From NCBI GenBank assembly GCA_964587655.1, contig CAZPMT010000010.1:1-64000 (forward strand): a stretch of 64,000 nt of DNA. Reading direction: 5' to 3'. Position numbers and translations under genes: made by a program. The notes beneath the pieces are model-generated. The model was not told where the DNA came from and made no database searches. It worked only from the letters and a program-made list of their open reading frames with translations. Every line of letters begins with the position of its first letter. Positions within the stretch are counted from its first letter, which is position 1. Below, piece by piece: positions 42,557 to 51,378 of this stretch. This DNA comes from CAZPMT01 sp964587655 (lineage in GTDB: Bacteria > Hydrogenedentota > Hydrogenedentia > Hydrogenedentales > SLHB01).

Positions 42557-43378
42557 ATGGCCAAGATGAAGGTCGGCTTGGTCGGCTGCGGAAACATCGC
42601 GGCCGACTTGTGCATCGCACTGCAAAAGGGAACGATCCCTGCGGAGATCGCAGCCTTAACGGACATTGATGAGTCCCGTGCAAGGCTTATGCTCCGCACG
42701 TTTCAGTTGAATGCAGCGGTATGCGGGCTGGACGAGAACGCGTCGCTCGCGGATTTCATCGTGGAATGCGCCGTGGCCGACGTCGTGGAAGGGGTGCTCC
42801 TGGCCTCGATGAAGCGTCATCGGGACTGCCTGATCATGAGCGTGGGCGGTTTGATGGCCCACCCCGATCTTTTGGAGCAGGCCCGGAAGAGGAACATCCA
42901 GGTGCACGTGCCCTCGGGGGCGGTGTGCGGGCTGGATGGAATTCGCGCCGCGATGGAGGCGGGACTTCACAGCGTCACGTTGACGACGCGGAAACCGCCG
43001 CGCGGTCTGGCCGGGGCGCCGTACCTGGTGGAGAACAACATCAACCTCGATGACCTGAGCGAGCCGCTGGTCATCTTCGAGGGAACGGCGTTGGAGGCCA
43101 TCAAGGCGTTTCCGCAGAACGTGAACGTGGCCGGGGCGCTGAGCCTGATGGGCATCGGTCCGCTGGAAACGCGGGTACGGATCATCGCCGACCCGCGCGC
43201 CACCGCCAACACGCATGAGATTGTAGCCGAGGGCGCATTCGGGCGCCTTCAAACGATAACGGAGAACATGCCGTCGCCGCGCAACGCGAAATCAAGCTAT
43301 CTGGCTTCACTTTCCGCGTGCGCGGTGTTGCGCGCGGCCGCGGCGGCGTTCGCGGCGGCGCATGGTGAAAACGACTAG
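42557..43378 (+). CDS. nadX: L-aspartate dehydrogenase
   Basis: 273 aa from ATG 42557 (GGAG upstream). Rossmann start KVGLVGCGNIAADLCIAL, then ADFIVECAVADVV, CLIMSVGGLMAH, the conserved VPSGAVCGLDGIRAAMEAGL and TTRKPPRGL. The C-terminal catalytic domain has FPQNVNVAGALSLMGIG and ADPRATANTHEI. It oxidises aspartate to iminoaspartate for NAD synthesis; with nadD downstream and nnrD/nnrE nearby it gives this block an NAD theme. ADP-binding fold and length fit NadX. Confidence 0.88.
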   Translation: MAKMKVGLVGCGNIAADLCIALQKGTIPAEIAALTDIDESRARLMLRTFQLNAAVCGLDENASLADFIVECAVADVVEGVLLASMKRHRDCLIMSVGGLMAHPDLLEQARKRNIQVHVPSGAVCGLDGIRAAMEAGLHSVTLTTRKPPRGLAGAPYLVENNINLDDLSEPLVIFEGTALEAIKAFPQNVNVAGALSLMGIGPLETRVRIIADPRATANTHEIVAEGAFGRLQTITENMPSPRNAKSSYLASLSACAVLRAAAAAFAAAHGEND

Positions 43379-43422
43379 GCCATCCCGGAAACGACCGGGC
43401 CGGCCATGAGTGGAGAACAGAC

Positions 43423-43734
43423 ATGTACGCGGTAGTGGAAACAGGTGGAAAACAAGAGAAGGTATCTGTCGGCGACGTCTTTCGGACGGAACTGCTGGAC
43501 GCGCCGGTGGGCGAAATCGTCGAGCTGACGGGCGTACGTCTGTTGGTCAAGGACGATGCCATTGTGACGTCGCCCGCCGATCTTGCCAACGCTAAGGTCG
43601 TGTGCGAAATCGTCGGCCAGGATCGGAGCAAGAAGATCATCGTATTCAAGCGCAAGCGCAAGAAGAACTACATGCGCAAGAATGGACATCGCCAGTTCTA
43701 CACGTCTTTGAAGGTCAACGAAATCGTCGGCTGA
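43423..43734 (+). CDS. rplU: 50S ribosomal protein L21
   Basis: 103 aa, full length. MYAVVETGGKQEKVSVGDVF at the start, VVCEIVGQDRSKKIIVFKRK and KKNYMRKNGHRQFYT near the end are standard L21. GTGGAGAA precedes the ATG. Only 44 bases separate it from nadX, so no room for the usual long leader; 49 bases to rpmA. Confidence 0.98.
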   Translation: MYAVVETGGKQEKVSVGDVFRTELLDAPVGEIVELTGVRLLVKDDAIVTSPADLANAKVVCEIVGQDRSKKIIVFKRKRKKNYMRKNGHRQFYTSLKVNEIVG

Positions 43735-43783
43735 GACGGGAACCCGCGCGCGGCGTTTCGCGCAGCGATTTTGGAGAGGGATT

Positions 43784-44047
43784 ATGGCTCACAAGAAGGG
43801 CGGCGGCAGTTCGAGAAACGGTCGCGACAGTAATTCACAACGGCTTGGCGTCAAGAAGTTCGGCGGCGAGCACGTCATTGCGGGCAACATCATCGTGCGT
43901 CAACGCGGGACGCAGTTCCACCCGGGGCGGAACGTTGGTCTGGGAAAAGACCACACGCTGTTCGCGCTTATCGAAGGCGTCGTTCAGTTCCGGCAGGTCC
44001 GCAAGCATCGGATGTGCATTGACGTCGTTGCCGCGCCCGCCAACTAG
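43784..44047 (+). CDS. rpmA: 50S ribosomal protein L27
   Basis: 87 aa. MAHKKGGGSSRNGRDSNSQR at the start (no Firmicutes-type cleaved extension), LGVKKFGGEHVIAGNIIVRQ, RGTQFHPGRNVGLGKDHTLF. Standard rplU-rpmA-obgE order. Confidence 0.98.
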   Translation: MAHKKGGGSSRNGRDSNSQRLGVKKFGGEHVIAGNIIVRQRGTQFHPGRNVGLGKDHTLFALIEGVVQFRQVRKHRMCIDVVAAPAN

Positions 44048-44122
44048 GCCGACCATCGCCGCCGAGCGCCGTTTCCGCCACGTCGGATCGGAGATGCCTT
44101 CGGCGCGGGACAGCAGCTTGCC

Positions 44123-45376
44123 ATGTTCGTCGATCAAGCACGGATTAAGGTGACCGCGGGCGCGGGCGGCAATGGTTGCTGCAGTTTCCGGAGAGAGAAG
44201 TACGTTCCACGCGGGGGGCCCAACGGCGGGGACGGGGGCAAGGGCGGCGATGTGTTTTTCGTGGCCGACTTGCGTCTTACGTCCATGCTGGACCTCCGTC
44301 ATCACGCCCACTGGAAATCCGAACGCGGCGAACACGGCCAGGGCAGTGACTGCCACGGAAAAAGCGGCGCCGACTCGCTGGTATCGGTCCCGCTCGGCAC
44401 GCTGGTGCGCGATTTCGAGACCAGCGAGATCCTTGCCGACCTTGTCGAAGAAGGGCAGCGCTTTCTGGCCGGCCGCGGCGGCCGCGGCGGCCGCGGAAAT
44501 GCGCGGTTCGTAAGCTCAACAAACCGCGCTCCCAAGTTTGCAGAACTGGGAGAGCCGGGCCAGGAACGCGAGTTCCTGCTCGAACTGAAGGTAATCGCGG
44601 AAGTCGGAATCGTGGGGCTGCCCAACGCTGGAAAGTCCACGCTGCTGGCGGCGGCCAGCGCCGCGCACCCGAAGATCGACGACTACCCCTTCACGACGCT
44701 CTCGCCGAATCTCGGCGTCGCGCAACTCTCGGATTACCGCACGCTGACGATGGCCGACATCCCGGGGATCATCGAGGGCGCCGCGGACGGCAAGGGATTG
44801 GGCCACGACTTTCTGCGGCACATCGAGCGCACGAAGCTGCTCGTGTTTCTTATTGATCTGGGGGATGATGATCCCGTCAAGACCCGCGAAGTGCTTGAAA
44901 ACGAGCTTGCGCAGTATAGCGATGTCTTCAAGGATCGTCCGCGCGTCTTCGTGCTGAATAAGGCAGACATCCCGGAGAATCGCGAACGCTTCGGCGCTGT
45001 AGCCGAGGCATTCGACCATCCCTTTCTAATATCCGGCGTCACGGGCGAAGGCGTTGCGGATCTTATCGAAGCGCTTTGGGGCATCGTTGATCGCATCCGC
45101 AAGGAAGGCGACGCCGCCGCGATCCCACTCACCGAGCGAGAGTATACTTATGAGGCGCCGTTCACGGTCGAGGCGTTTGGCGATTCCTTCCGGATCGAGG
45201 GGAAGAGGATCGAGCAGGCGGTCAAGATGACGAACTTCGAGAATGAATTTGCGGTGCGTCACCTGCAACAGACGCTCCAACGGATGGGCGTCCTCAAGGC
45301 GCTCAAGCGGATGGGCGCGCGCGAAGGCCAGGAGATCGCCATTGGAGACGTCCAACTTGAATACCGTCCCGACTGA
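44123..45376 (+). CDS. obgE: GTPase Obg/CgtA
   Basis: 417 aa. The N-terminal Gly-rich Obg fold (FVDQARIKVTAGAGGNGCCS, GGPNGGDGGKGGDV) is followed by the G domain: G1 GLPNAGKST, G2 YPFTTLSPNLG, G3 DIPGIIEGA, G4 NKAD. An OCT domain closes the protein (YEAPFTVEAFGDSFRIEG, LKALKRMGAREGQEIAIGD). Ribosome-associated GTPase. Its last 20 bases overlap the start of proB. Confidence 0.97.
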   Translation: MFVDQARIKVTAGAGGNGCCSFRREKYVPRGGPNGGDGGKGGDVFFVADLRLTSMLDLRHHAHWKSERGEHGQGSDCHGKSGADSLVSVPLGTLVRDFETSEILADLVEEGQRFLAGRGGRGGRGNARFVSSTNRAPKFAELGEPGQEREFLLELKVIAEVGIVGLPNAGKSTLLAAASAAHPKIDDYPFTTLSPNLGVAQLSDYRTLTMADIPGIIEGAADGKGLGHDFLRHIERTKLLVFLIDLGDDDPVKTREVLENELAQYSDVFKDRPRVFVLNKADIPENRERFGAVAEAFDHPFLISGVTGEGVADLIEALWGIVDRIRKEGDAAAIPLTEREYTYEAPFTVEAFGDSFRIEGKRIEQAVKMTNFENEFAVRHLQQTLQRMGVLKALKRMGAREGQEIAIGDVQLEYRPD

Positions 45377-46484
45377 TATCCGCACACTGGTCGTCAAGAT
45401 CGGCACGACACTGCTGAGCGGGGAACGTCCGTTCGACGGGCAACTGCTCGAGGACATCGTCAAGGATCTGGCGCGGATCAAACGTGAACGGGTGATGAAC
45501 GTGTTGATCGTCTCGTCGGGGGCCATCGGTTGCGGCATGAACGCACTCGGGATAACGGAACGTCCGAAACTGCTCCCGCTGAAACAAGCGACCGCCGCGG
45601 TGGGCCAGTCCATTCTAATGCATTACTACGAGGCCCTCTTCCGCGCGTACGGCGAGGGACTGAAAACGGCGCAGGTGCTGCTGTCGGCTTCGGATCTCGA
45701 CAACCGGCAGTCGTATCTCAACGTCAGAAACACGATCAAGACCTTGTTCGATCTCGAGAACGTCATACCGATTGTCAACGAGAACGACTCGACGGCCATC
45801 GAGGAACTCAAGTTCGGCGACAATGACACGCTCGCCGCGAAAATCGCGGCCAAGATTGACGCGGATCTCCTGATTATTCTCAGCGACGTGGACGGCCTCT
45901 ATGACGGGAACCCCGCCAAGAATAAGTCGGCGAAACTCATCGAGCACGTCGCGAAGATAACGCGGGAGATCGAAGCGCTCGCCGGCGATACCGTCGTCGA
46001 GACCTCCGTCGGCGGAATGCTAACGAAACTCGCGGCGGCGAAGATCACATGCTCCGCGGGCGTCCCCATGGTCATCGCAAACGGCCGCACGCCGCACATC
46101 ATCGCCGACGTGCTGGCGGGCAAGGCGCGCGCAACGGTATTCGGCCCTGCCCAAGAGGCGCTTTCGCACCGCAAGCGGTGGATCGCTTTCGGGCGAAAGG
46201 TGCAGGGGGCGGTACACGTCGACGACGGCGCGCGCAACGCGCTGCTGAATCGCGGAACGAGCCTGCTGCCGGCGGGCATCACGCGCGTCGAGGGCAGCTT
46301 CGGCGTCGGCGCGGCCGTGCGCGTCGTGGATTCATCAGGCAGGGATATCGCGCGGGGCCTTGTCAACTTTTCATCCGAAGAGATCGTGCGCATACTGGGC
46401 CGAAAGAGCAAGGAGATCCCGGCCATCCTTGGACACCGGGATTTCGACGAGGTCATTCACCGCGACAACCTTGTCATCCTGTAA
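45357..46484 (+). CDS. proB: Glutamate 5-kinase
   Basis: 375 aa from TTG 45357, the only start that fits: GGAG lies nine bases upstream, and the next in-frame candidates would cut into TLVVKIGTTLL. Amino-acid-kinase domain: VLIVSSGAIGCGMNALG, IVNENDSTAIEELKFGDNDT, LIILSDVDGLYDGNP and VGGMLTKLAAAKI. The C-terminal 80 residues are a PUA domain (LLPAGITRVEGSFGVGAAV). First step of proline synthesis. Overlap with obgE implies coupled translation. Confidence 0.95.
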   Translation: MNTVPTDIRTLVVKIGTTLLSGERPFDGQLLEDIVKDLARIKRERVMNVLIVSSGAIGCGMNALGITERPKLLPLKQATAAVGQSILMHYYEALFRAYGEGLKTAQVLLSASDLDNRQSYLNVRNTIKTLFDLENVIPIVNENDSTAIEELKFGDNDTLAAKIAAKIDADLLIILSDVDGLYDGNPAKNKSAKLIEHVAKITREIEALAGDTVVETSVGGMLTKLAAAKITCSAGVPMVIANGRTPHIIADVLAGKARATVFGPAQEALSHRKRWIAFGRKVQGAVHVDDGARNALLNRGTSLLPAGITRVEGSFGVGAAVRVVDSSGRDIARGLVNFSSEEIVRILGRKSKEIPAILGHRDFDEVIHRDNLVIL

Positions 46485-46543
46485 CACGCGGCCGGTATCG
46501 CGTATCATTACTCGCCAGCCGGTTGCAGCGGGAGATCGTGAAC

Positions 46544-47797
46544 ATGGATTTTCAGGAAGAGATGGAACGGATCGGACGGCAGGCGCGTGTTGCGGCCCAT
46601 GCTTTGCGCTCGATGACAAGCGCGGTGAAGGATGCGGCCTTGAATGGAATCGCGGGGAAACTACGCGCATCGAAGGAACTGCTGCGGCGGGAGAATGAAA
46701 AGGATCTGAAAGCCGGGCGCGACAAGGGGCTGTCGGACGCCATGCTGGACCGCCTCGAGTTGAGCGACAAGCAGATCGAGGCGATGGCCGAGGGGTTGGA
46801 AACGGTCGCGGCGCTCGCGGATCCCGTCGGCGAAATCGTCACGCAAACAGTACGCCCGAACGGTCTCCGGATCGCGCAGATCCGCCAGCCGATCGGCGTG
46901 GTGGGCATCATATACGAAAGCCGTCCGAACGTGACGGCGGACGCGGCCGCGTTGTGTCTGAAGTCGGGCAACGCCTGCATCCTCCGCGGCGGATCGGAAG
47001 CGATCCACAGCAACCTGGCGATTGCGCGCGTCTTTGTCGAGGGAGCCGTTGCCGCGGGTGTTCCGGAGCACGCGGTGCAGATGGTGGCGACGACGGATCG
47101 CGAGGCAGTCGGGGCTATGCTCAAGATGGACCGATATATCGACGTCATTGTGCCCCGTGGAGGCAAGGGCCTCATCGCGCGAATCCTCGATGAGTCGCGG
47201 ATCCCGGTGGTGGCGCACCTCGACGGCATCTGCCATACGTACGTTCACGATGACGCGGACCTCGCCATGGCGAAGAAGATCTGCATCAACGCGAAACTGC
47301 AACGGCCCGGCGTCTGCAACGCAATGGAAACGCTGCTGGTCCATGAGGCGGTGGCGGGCGCGTTCCTGCCCGACGTCGCGCGGGCGCTCCGGGAAGGCCA
47401 GTGCGAGTTGCGGGGTTGTCCGAAGACGCGCGCGATTATCGAGTGCCTCCCGGCGACGGAAGAAGACTGGCGCACCGAGTACCTTGACCGCATCTTGTCG
47501 ATCAAGGTCATCGGATCGCTTTCAGAAGCCGTCGAACACATCAACTCCTACGGTTCGCACCATTCGGACGCGATCATTACGGAGGGTTACGCGCCCGCGG
47601 AACGATTCCTCGACGAGGTGGACAGCGCGACCGTCTATGTGAATGCATCGACGCGGTTCACGGACGGGTTCGAGTTCGGCCTGGGCGCGGAAATCGGCAT
47701 CAGCACTAACAAGCTACACTGCCGAGGTCCGATGGCCCTTCGAGAGCTAACGACGCTGAAGTATGTCATTCGAGGATCGGGCCAGATACGTGAGTAA
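46544..47797 (+). CDS. proA: Gamma-glutamyl phosphate reductase
   Basis: 417 aa from ATG 46544 (GGGAG nine bases upstream). Aldehyde-dehydrogenase fold with QIRQPIGVVGIIYESRPNVT, SGNACILRGGSEAIHSN and PRGGKGLIARI. The catalytic Cys is in LQRPGVCNAMETLLVH. C-terminal STRFTDGFEFGLGAEIGIST and GPMALRELTTLKYVIRG. Second step of proline synthesis. Confidence 0.97.
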   Translation: MDFQEEMERIGRQARVAAHALRSMTSAVKDAALNGIAGKLRASKELLRRENEKDLKAGRDKGLSDAMLDRLELSDKQIEAMAEGLETVAALADPVGEIVTQTVRPNGLRIAQIRQPIGVVGIIYESRPNVTADAAALCLKSGNACILRGGSEAIHSNLAIARVFVEGAVAAGVPEHAVQMVATTDREAVGAMLKMDRYIDVIVPRGGKGLIARILDESRIPVVAHLDGICHTYVHDDADLAMAKKICINAKLQRPGVCNAMETLLVHEAVAGAFLPDVARALREGQCELRGCPKTRAIIECLPATEEDWRTEYLDRILSIKVIGSLSEAVEHINSYGSHHSDAIITEGYAPAERFLDEVDSATVYVNASTRFTDGFEFGLGAEIGISTNKLHCRGPMALRELTTLKYVIRGSGQIRE

Positions 47798-48386
47798 GCA
47801 GGAGCGGATCGGGATCTTCGGGGGCACGTTCGACCCGATACACAATGCCCATATCGACATCGCGCGGGCCGCGCTCGAGGAGGCGCGCCTCGACCGAATC
47901 ATCTTCGTGGTCTCCGCGCGCCCTCCGCATAAGCAAGGGGGGCCCTACGCTTCGCCGGAGGATCGGTTTGCCATGGCCGCCGCGGCGGTTCAGGAGAACC
48001 CGCGATTCAAGGTCTCGCGAGTGGAGATCGACCGCGAAGGGCCATCCTACATGGTTGACACGCTCGACGAGATCGCAGAGATGCATCGCGATGCCGCGTT
48101 GTTCCTCATCATCGGGCTCGACTCCTTTCTCGATCTTCCGAAATGGAAGAATCCCGAAGGAATACTGTCTCGTGTGCGGCTGCTGGTCATACGCAGACCG
48201 AACCTGCCCAATGAAGCGCCCGCCCTGTTGAAGGGCCGCTATGACGTGCTCGCGTTTCCGGAAACGGAGCTATCCTCGACTGAAGTGCGCGACCGGATCG
48301 TTGCGGAAGCCCCCTTTGGGGACCTCGTTCCTCCGCCGGTAGCCCGGCTCATACGCGAAAGAGGGATCTACCGTGTCGATCATTGA
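47790..48386 (+). CDS. nadD: Nicotinate-nucleotide adenylyltransferase
   Basis: 198 aa from GTG 47790, eight bases inside proA; ATG 47763 is in frame but would add nine residues before the usual start. RIGIFGGTFDPIHNAHI carries the nucleotidyltransferase HIGH-type motif; also RPPHKQ, IGLDSFLDLPKWKNPEGIL, and the C-terminal LSSTEVRDRI (ISSTxxR motif). Transfers AMP to nicotinate mononucleotide. Coupled at both ends, to proA and yqeK. Confidence 0.94.
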   Translation: MSKQERIGIFGGTFDPIHNAHIDIARAALEEARLDRIIFVVSARPPHKQGGPYASPEDRFAMAAAAVQENPRFKVSRVEIDREGPSYMVDTLDEIAEMHRDAALFLIIGLDSFLDLPKWKNPEGILSRVRLLVIRRPNLPNEAPALLKGRYDVLAFPETELSSTEVRDRIVAEAPFGDLVPPPVARLIRERGIYRVDH

Positions 48387-48960
48387 GACCGCACGCGCCA
48401 AGGAATTCGTGAGCCTGCTGCGGGCGCGCGTGCCCGACCATACGCTGCAGCATTGCATTTTCGCGGCGGAATATATGGCGTCGTTCGCCGTTCAGGCGGA
48501 GATCACAAACGATCAGGCCGTCACCGCCGCTCTCTTGCACGATCTGTGCAAGGGGATGGCCGATGCGGAACTGCTGGCGGCCGCGAACGAGCACGGCATC
48601 ATGCCGAACGACACGCAGCGGCTGAAACCGGGTCTCCTGCACGGGCCGGTGGCCGCAGAAGAATGCCGGCGCGATCTCGGCATCGCCGATCAAGCCGTTT
48701 ACGACGCGATCTATTGGCACAGCACCGGACGTCCCGAATGGGGCAACGTGGGCTTGGCGCTCTACGTGGCCGATTTCGCCGAGCCTTCGCGGACGTACTC
48801 GGAGGCGGAGGAGGCCCGGCGAATTCTCCGCCGCGAGGGCTTCAAGCCTGCGTTGCGATACGTGTCAACGAGAAAACTGGAACATGTCCGCACAAAACCT
48901 CACGTGGACCCAGCTACGGAAGCTTTCCACGCGTGGCTCACGGCGGAGTTCGATCGATGA
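48373..48960 (+). CDS. yqeK: HD-domain YqeK-like nucleotidase
   Basis: 195 aa from GTG 48373, overlapping the nadD stop. HD motifs: PDHTLQHCIFAAEYM (His), AALLHDLCKG (His-Asp), LLHGPVAAEEC and AIYWHSTGRPEW, then LYVADFAEPSRTY. YqeK proteins hydrolyse diadenosine tetraphosphate, and nadD-yqeK is a conserved pair. ATGA overlap with the next gene. Confidence 0.9.
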   Translation: MSIIETARAKEFVSLLRARVPDHTLQHCIFAAEYMASFAVQAEITNDQAVTAALLHDLCKGMADAELLAAANEHGIMPNDTQRLKPGLLHGPVAAEECRRDLGIADQAVYDAIYWHSTGRPEWGNVGLALYVADFAEPSRTYSEAEEARRILRREGFKPALRYVSTRKLEHVRTKPHVDPATEAFHAWLTAEFDR

Positions 48961-49736
48961 TCCCGCAGGACTCCTTCGGCGAGCTCGCGCCCTACTATGA
49001 CCGGATCATGGACCACGTGAACTACGACCGATGGTACATGGTCACGACGACGCTGGCCGCCATGCTTCCCGCCGGCTTCATGCACCTTGACGCGGCGTGC
49101 GGCACCGGCACGTTGATCAAGCGGCTGCGCTCGAAAGGATGGAAGAGCGTAGGCACGGACCTCTCCTTCGCGATGATAAGGACCGGGAGGCAAACCGGGG
49201 CCGCGTTTCCGGGGGCTGCGAGCGATCTGCGCGCGTTGCCTATTTGCGGCGGGATCGATTACGTCACGTGCCTGTTTGACAGCGTCAATTTCCTGTTGTC
49301 GATCGAGGAGTTGATGAAAGCCTTCGGCGAATTCCGAAGCGTCATGACTCCGCGAGGCGTTCTTTACTTCGACGTGGTGACCGAACGGATGGTGACCGAG
49401 CATTTCGAAGACCAGGACTGGACCGAGGACAACGGGCGGTTCTCAACCGTGTGGCGAAGCCGCTACTCACGCAAGACGTGCATTGCCGAGACCTCCGTGC
49501 GCGTTAACGGCGGGCCGGAAGGCAGGGTTCGCGAGCGCATTTACACACAGAAGGAGATCGAACACGCGCTGGAACAAACCGGGCTTTCGTTGTTGGGGGC
49601 GTTTGACGCACATACATGGAAGCCGCCGCACAAGCGCACGGTGCGAATCGACTTTGTCGCGGCCATCACGCCGTCGCGCGCGTTGCGCAAGCGGTTCGAT
49701 TCGGTATACGCTGAAGTTCGAGAACAACTCGCCTAG
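48957..49736 (+). CDS. Class I SAM-dependent methyltransferase
   Basis: 259 aa from ATG 48957, overlapping the yqeK stop. SAM-binding motif I is FMHLDAACGTGTLIKRL; also SVGTDLSFAMI, IDYVTCLFDSVNFLLSIEEL (motif IV) and MTPRGVLYFDVV. The N-terminal FGELAPYYDRIMDHVNYDRW is typical of small-molecule methyltransferases that often sit beside yqeK or nadD. Substrate unknown. Confidence 0.88.
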   Translation: MIPQDSFGELAPYYDRIMDHVNYDRWYMVTTTLAAMLPAGFMHLDAACGTGTLIKRLRSKGWKSVGTDLSFAMIRTGRQTGAAFPGAASDLRALPICGGIDYVTCLFDSVNFLLSIEELMKAFGEFRSVMTPRGVLYFDVVTERMVTEHFEDQDWTEDNGRFSTVWRSRYSRKTCIAETSVRVNGGPEGRVRERIYTQKEIEHALEQTGLSLLGAFDAHTWKPPHKRTVRIDFVAAITPSRALRKRFDSVYAEVREQLA

Positions 49737-49757
49737 CGCAGGAAAGGTAGAGCCTTC

Positions 49758-50651
49758 GTGAAACCCAGAGAGATTCCCATCGCGCGTCGAGGCGCGGTCG
49801 CGCTTCCGCTGATCCTTCTGATGTTGGGGTGCGCCACGCGCGCGGAAAACGTTCATGAGATAACGAACGTCGCGCGGATAGAGGATTATCATCCGCATTG
49901 GGAGCCGCTGTTCAAGGGGATCGATCTTGCGCAAGGGCGGAAGATAGCGCCGGATCCTTTGGCCGTCTACGCAGTCCGGATGGATCTGAAGGAATCATCG
50001 ATTGAATTCCTGGCCACGCCGTCCAACGGAGATCGCCCCCTCGAAACGGACGGCAGAAAGACCAGCACTTTCCTGAAGGAGTTTCACTGTCAACTGGCGA
50101 TAAACGCCTCGCCGTTTTCGCAGGTCGAGGAAGGGGAAGGCGCCCCCAAGGACATTCTCGGGCTTTCGGCGTCCCGTGGCGATGTCTATTCACAACCTCA
50201 CACTTCCCACTGCGCGCTGTTGATCTCGAAAGACAACAAGGTGTCCATCGCGGAGCCGCCGTTCAAAACTGAAGGCGTCTACAATGCCGTGAGTGGGTTC
50301 GGTATGCTCCTCAAGAAGGGACGGAACGTCGGGAGCAACGATCAGCGGCACCCACGGACCGCGGCGGGCGTATCGAAGGATGGCCGCTATCTTTACTTGC
50401 TGCTGATTGATGGCCGGCAGCCGCTCTACAGCATCGGCACGACGACGCAGGAAACAGCGGAGTGGATGAGACAGATCGGCGGGTATGATGCGCTGAACCT
50501 CGATGGCGGCGGCTCGACCACTCTGGTCATCTCCAATGGACAAGGCGGCGCGCAGATTCTGAATCGCCCCATCCACAACAAGATCCCGGGCACGGAGCGC
50601 GTGAACGGAAATCACCTGGGCGTATGTGCAAAGCCGCTGAGAGCCAAGTGA
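49758..50651 (+). CDS. Phosphodiester glycosidase (NAGPA domain) lipoprotein
   Basis: 297 aa from GTG 49758. The lipoprotein signal (ALPLILLMLGCATR, lipobox LMLGC) predicts a membrane-anchored protein. NAGPA/phosphodiester glycosidase domain: CQLAINASPF, AVSGFGMLLKKG, RHPRTAAGVSKDGRYLYLLL IDGRQ, and the signature LNLDGGGSTTLVI near the end. The family removes N-acetylglucosamine from phosphodiesters and occurs in bacterial envelope enzymes. 21 bases after the methyltransferase. Confidence 0.87.
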   Translation: MKPREIPIARRGAVALPLILLMLGCATRAENVHEITNVARIEDYHPHWEPLFKGIDLAQGRKIAPDPLAVYAVRMDLKESSIEFLATPSNGDRPLETDGRKTSTFLKEFHCQLAINASPFSQVEEGEGAPKDILGLSASRGDVYSQPHTSHCALLISKDNKVSIAEPPFKTEGVYNAVSGFGMLLKKGRNVGSNDQRHPRTAAGVSKDGRYLYLLLIDGRQPLYSIGTTTQETAEWMRQIGGYDALNLDGGGSTTLVISNGQGGAQILNRPIHNKIPGTERVNGNHLGVCAKPLRAK

Positions 50652-50660
50652 CAACCGCTC

Positions 50661-50686
50661 GGCCAGTCTCCGGAGAGCTGACCGGC
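50661..50686. terminator. Possible bidirectional hairpin between convergent genes
   Basis: An imperfect stem around the perfect palindrome TCTCCGGAGA (50667-50676), flanked by GGCCAG and CTGACC. It lies between two converging stop codons. No T-run on either side. Confidence 0.3.
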
Positions 50687-50713
50687 GTTTCTAGGTTGAG
50701 CGTCTCCCCACTC

Positions 50714-51355
50714 CTAATCGTCGGCGCAGATCTCCGGGATGCCGATGTCCGCGATCACGAGCCGCCCGATGTATGGTCTTGAGGCGGGGTTGTCGAATCC
50801 GCGTTTCGCGAATTGAAAGGTTACGGTCACATCGGCGCGAATGCAGCATCCGCACGGCAGGCCTGTGTCCGCGTCAAGGCCTGAGGGCAGATCGACGGCA
50901 ACCGTTCTTACATTGGGCCACGCCTTGATCGCGGCGCGCATGACGCCGCGGACCTCGCCCGAGATGCCCGTGCCAAGCAGGGCGTCCACAAGGACAGCAC
51001 AACTGTCGAGACCTCGGAGGGCATCAGTGACGGCCGCCTCATCCTGAACGCTGTGAATTGTCCCGCCGAGGCGCTCGTAGACCTTCATGAAAGTCAGCGC
51101 GTCGCCTTGAATCGCAGCGGGGTCCGCGACGAGCACAACGCGCGTATCGAGTCCTGCAAGCATCGCGAGGCGCGCGACGACAAACCCGTCGCCGCCGTTG
51201 TTGCCCTTGCCGCAGACGATGCCCACCGGGCCGCGGTCAATCTCGCGAAACACCGCAAGCCCGGCGTTGTTCATCAATACGGCGCCGGGAATGCCAATCT
51301 CGTGAATACAACGCCGATCCGCTTCACGCATCTGCGCCGCCGTGAGTGATTTCAT
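50714..51355 (-). CDS. nnrE: NAD(P)H-hydrate epimerase
   Basis: 213 aa, the stand-alone YjeF N-terminal domain. Features: SLTAAQMREADRRCIHEIGI, VLMNNAGLAVF, VGIVCGKGNNGGDGFVVARL, LVDALLGTGISGEVRG and VAVDLPSGLDADTG. It converts the R epimer of NAD(P)HX to S for the dehydratase encoded 9 kb away at 40461. Ends at ICADD without an extra domain. Reads toward the glycosidase lipoprotein. Confidence 0.93.
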   Translation of the reverse strand: MKSLTAAQMREADRRCIHEIGIPGAVLMNNAGLAVFREIDRGPVGIVCGKGNNGGDGFVVARLAMLAGLDTRVVLVADPAAIQGDALTFMKVYERLGGTIHSVQDEAAVTDALRGLDSCAVLVDALLGTGISGEVRGVMRAAIKAWPNVRTVAVDLPSGLDADTGLPCGCCIRADVTVTFQFAKRGFDNPASRPYIGRLVIADIGIPEICADD

Positions 51356-51378
51356 CGCGATGATGCTTTCTTCGGTGG

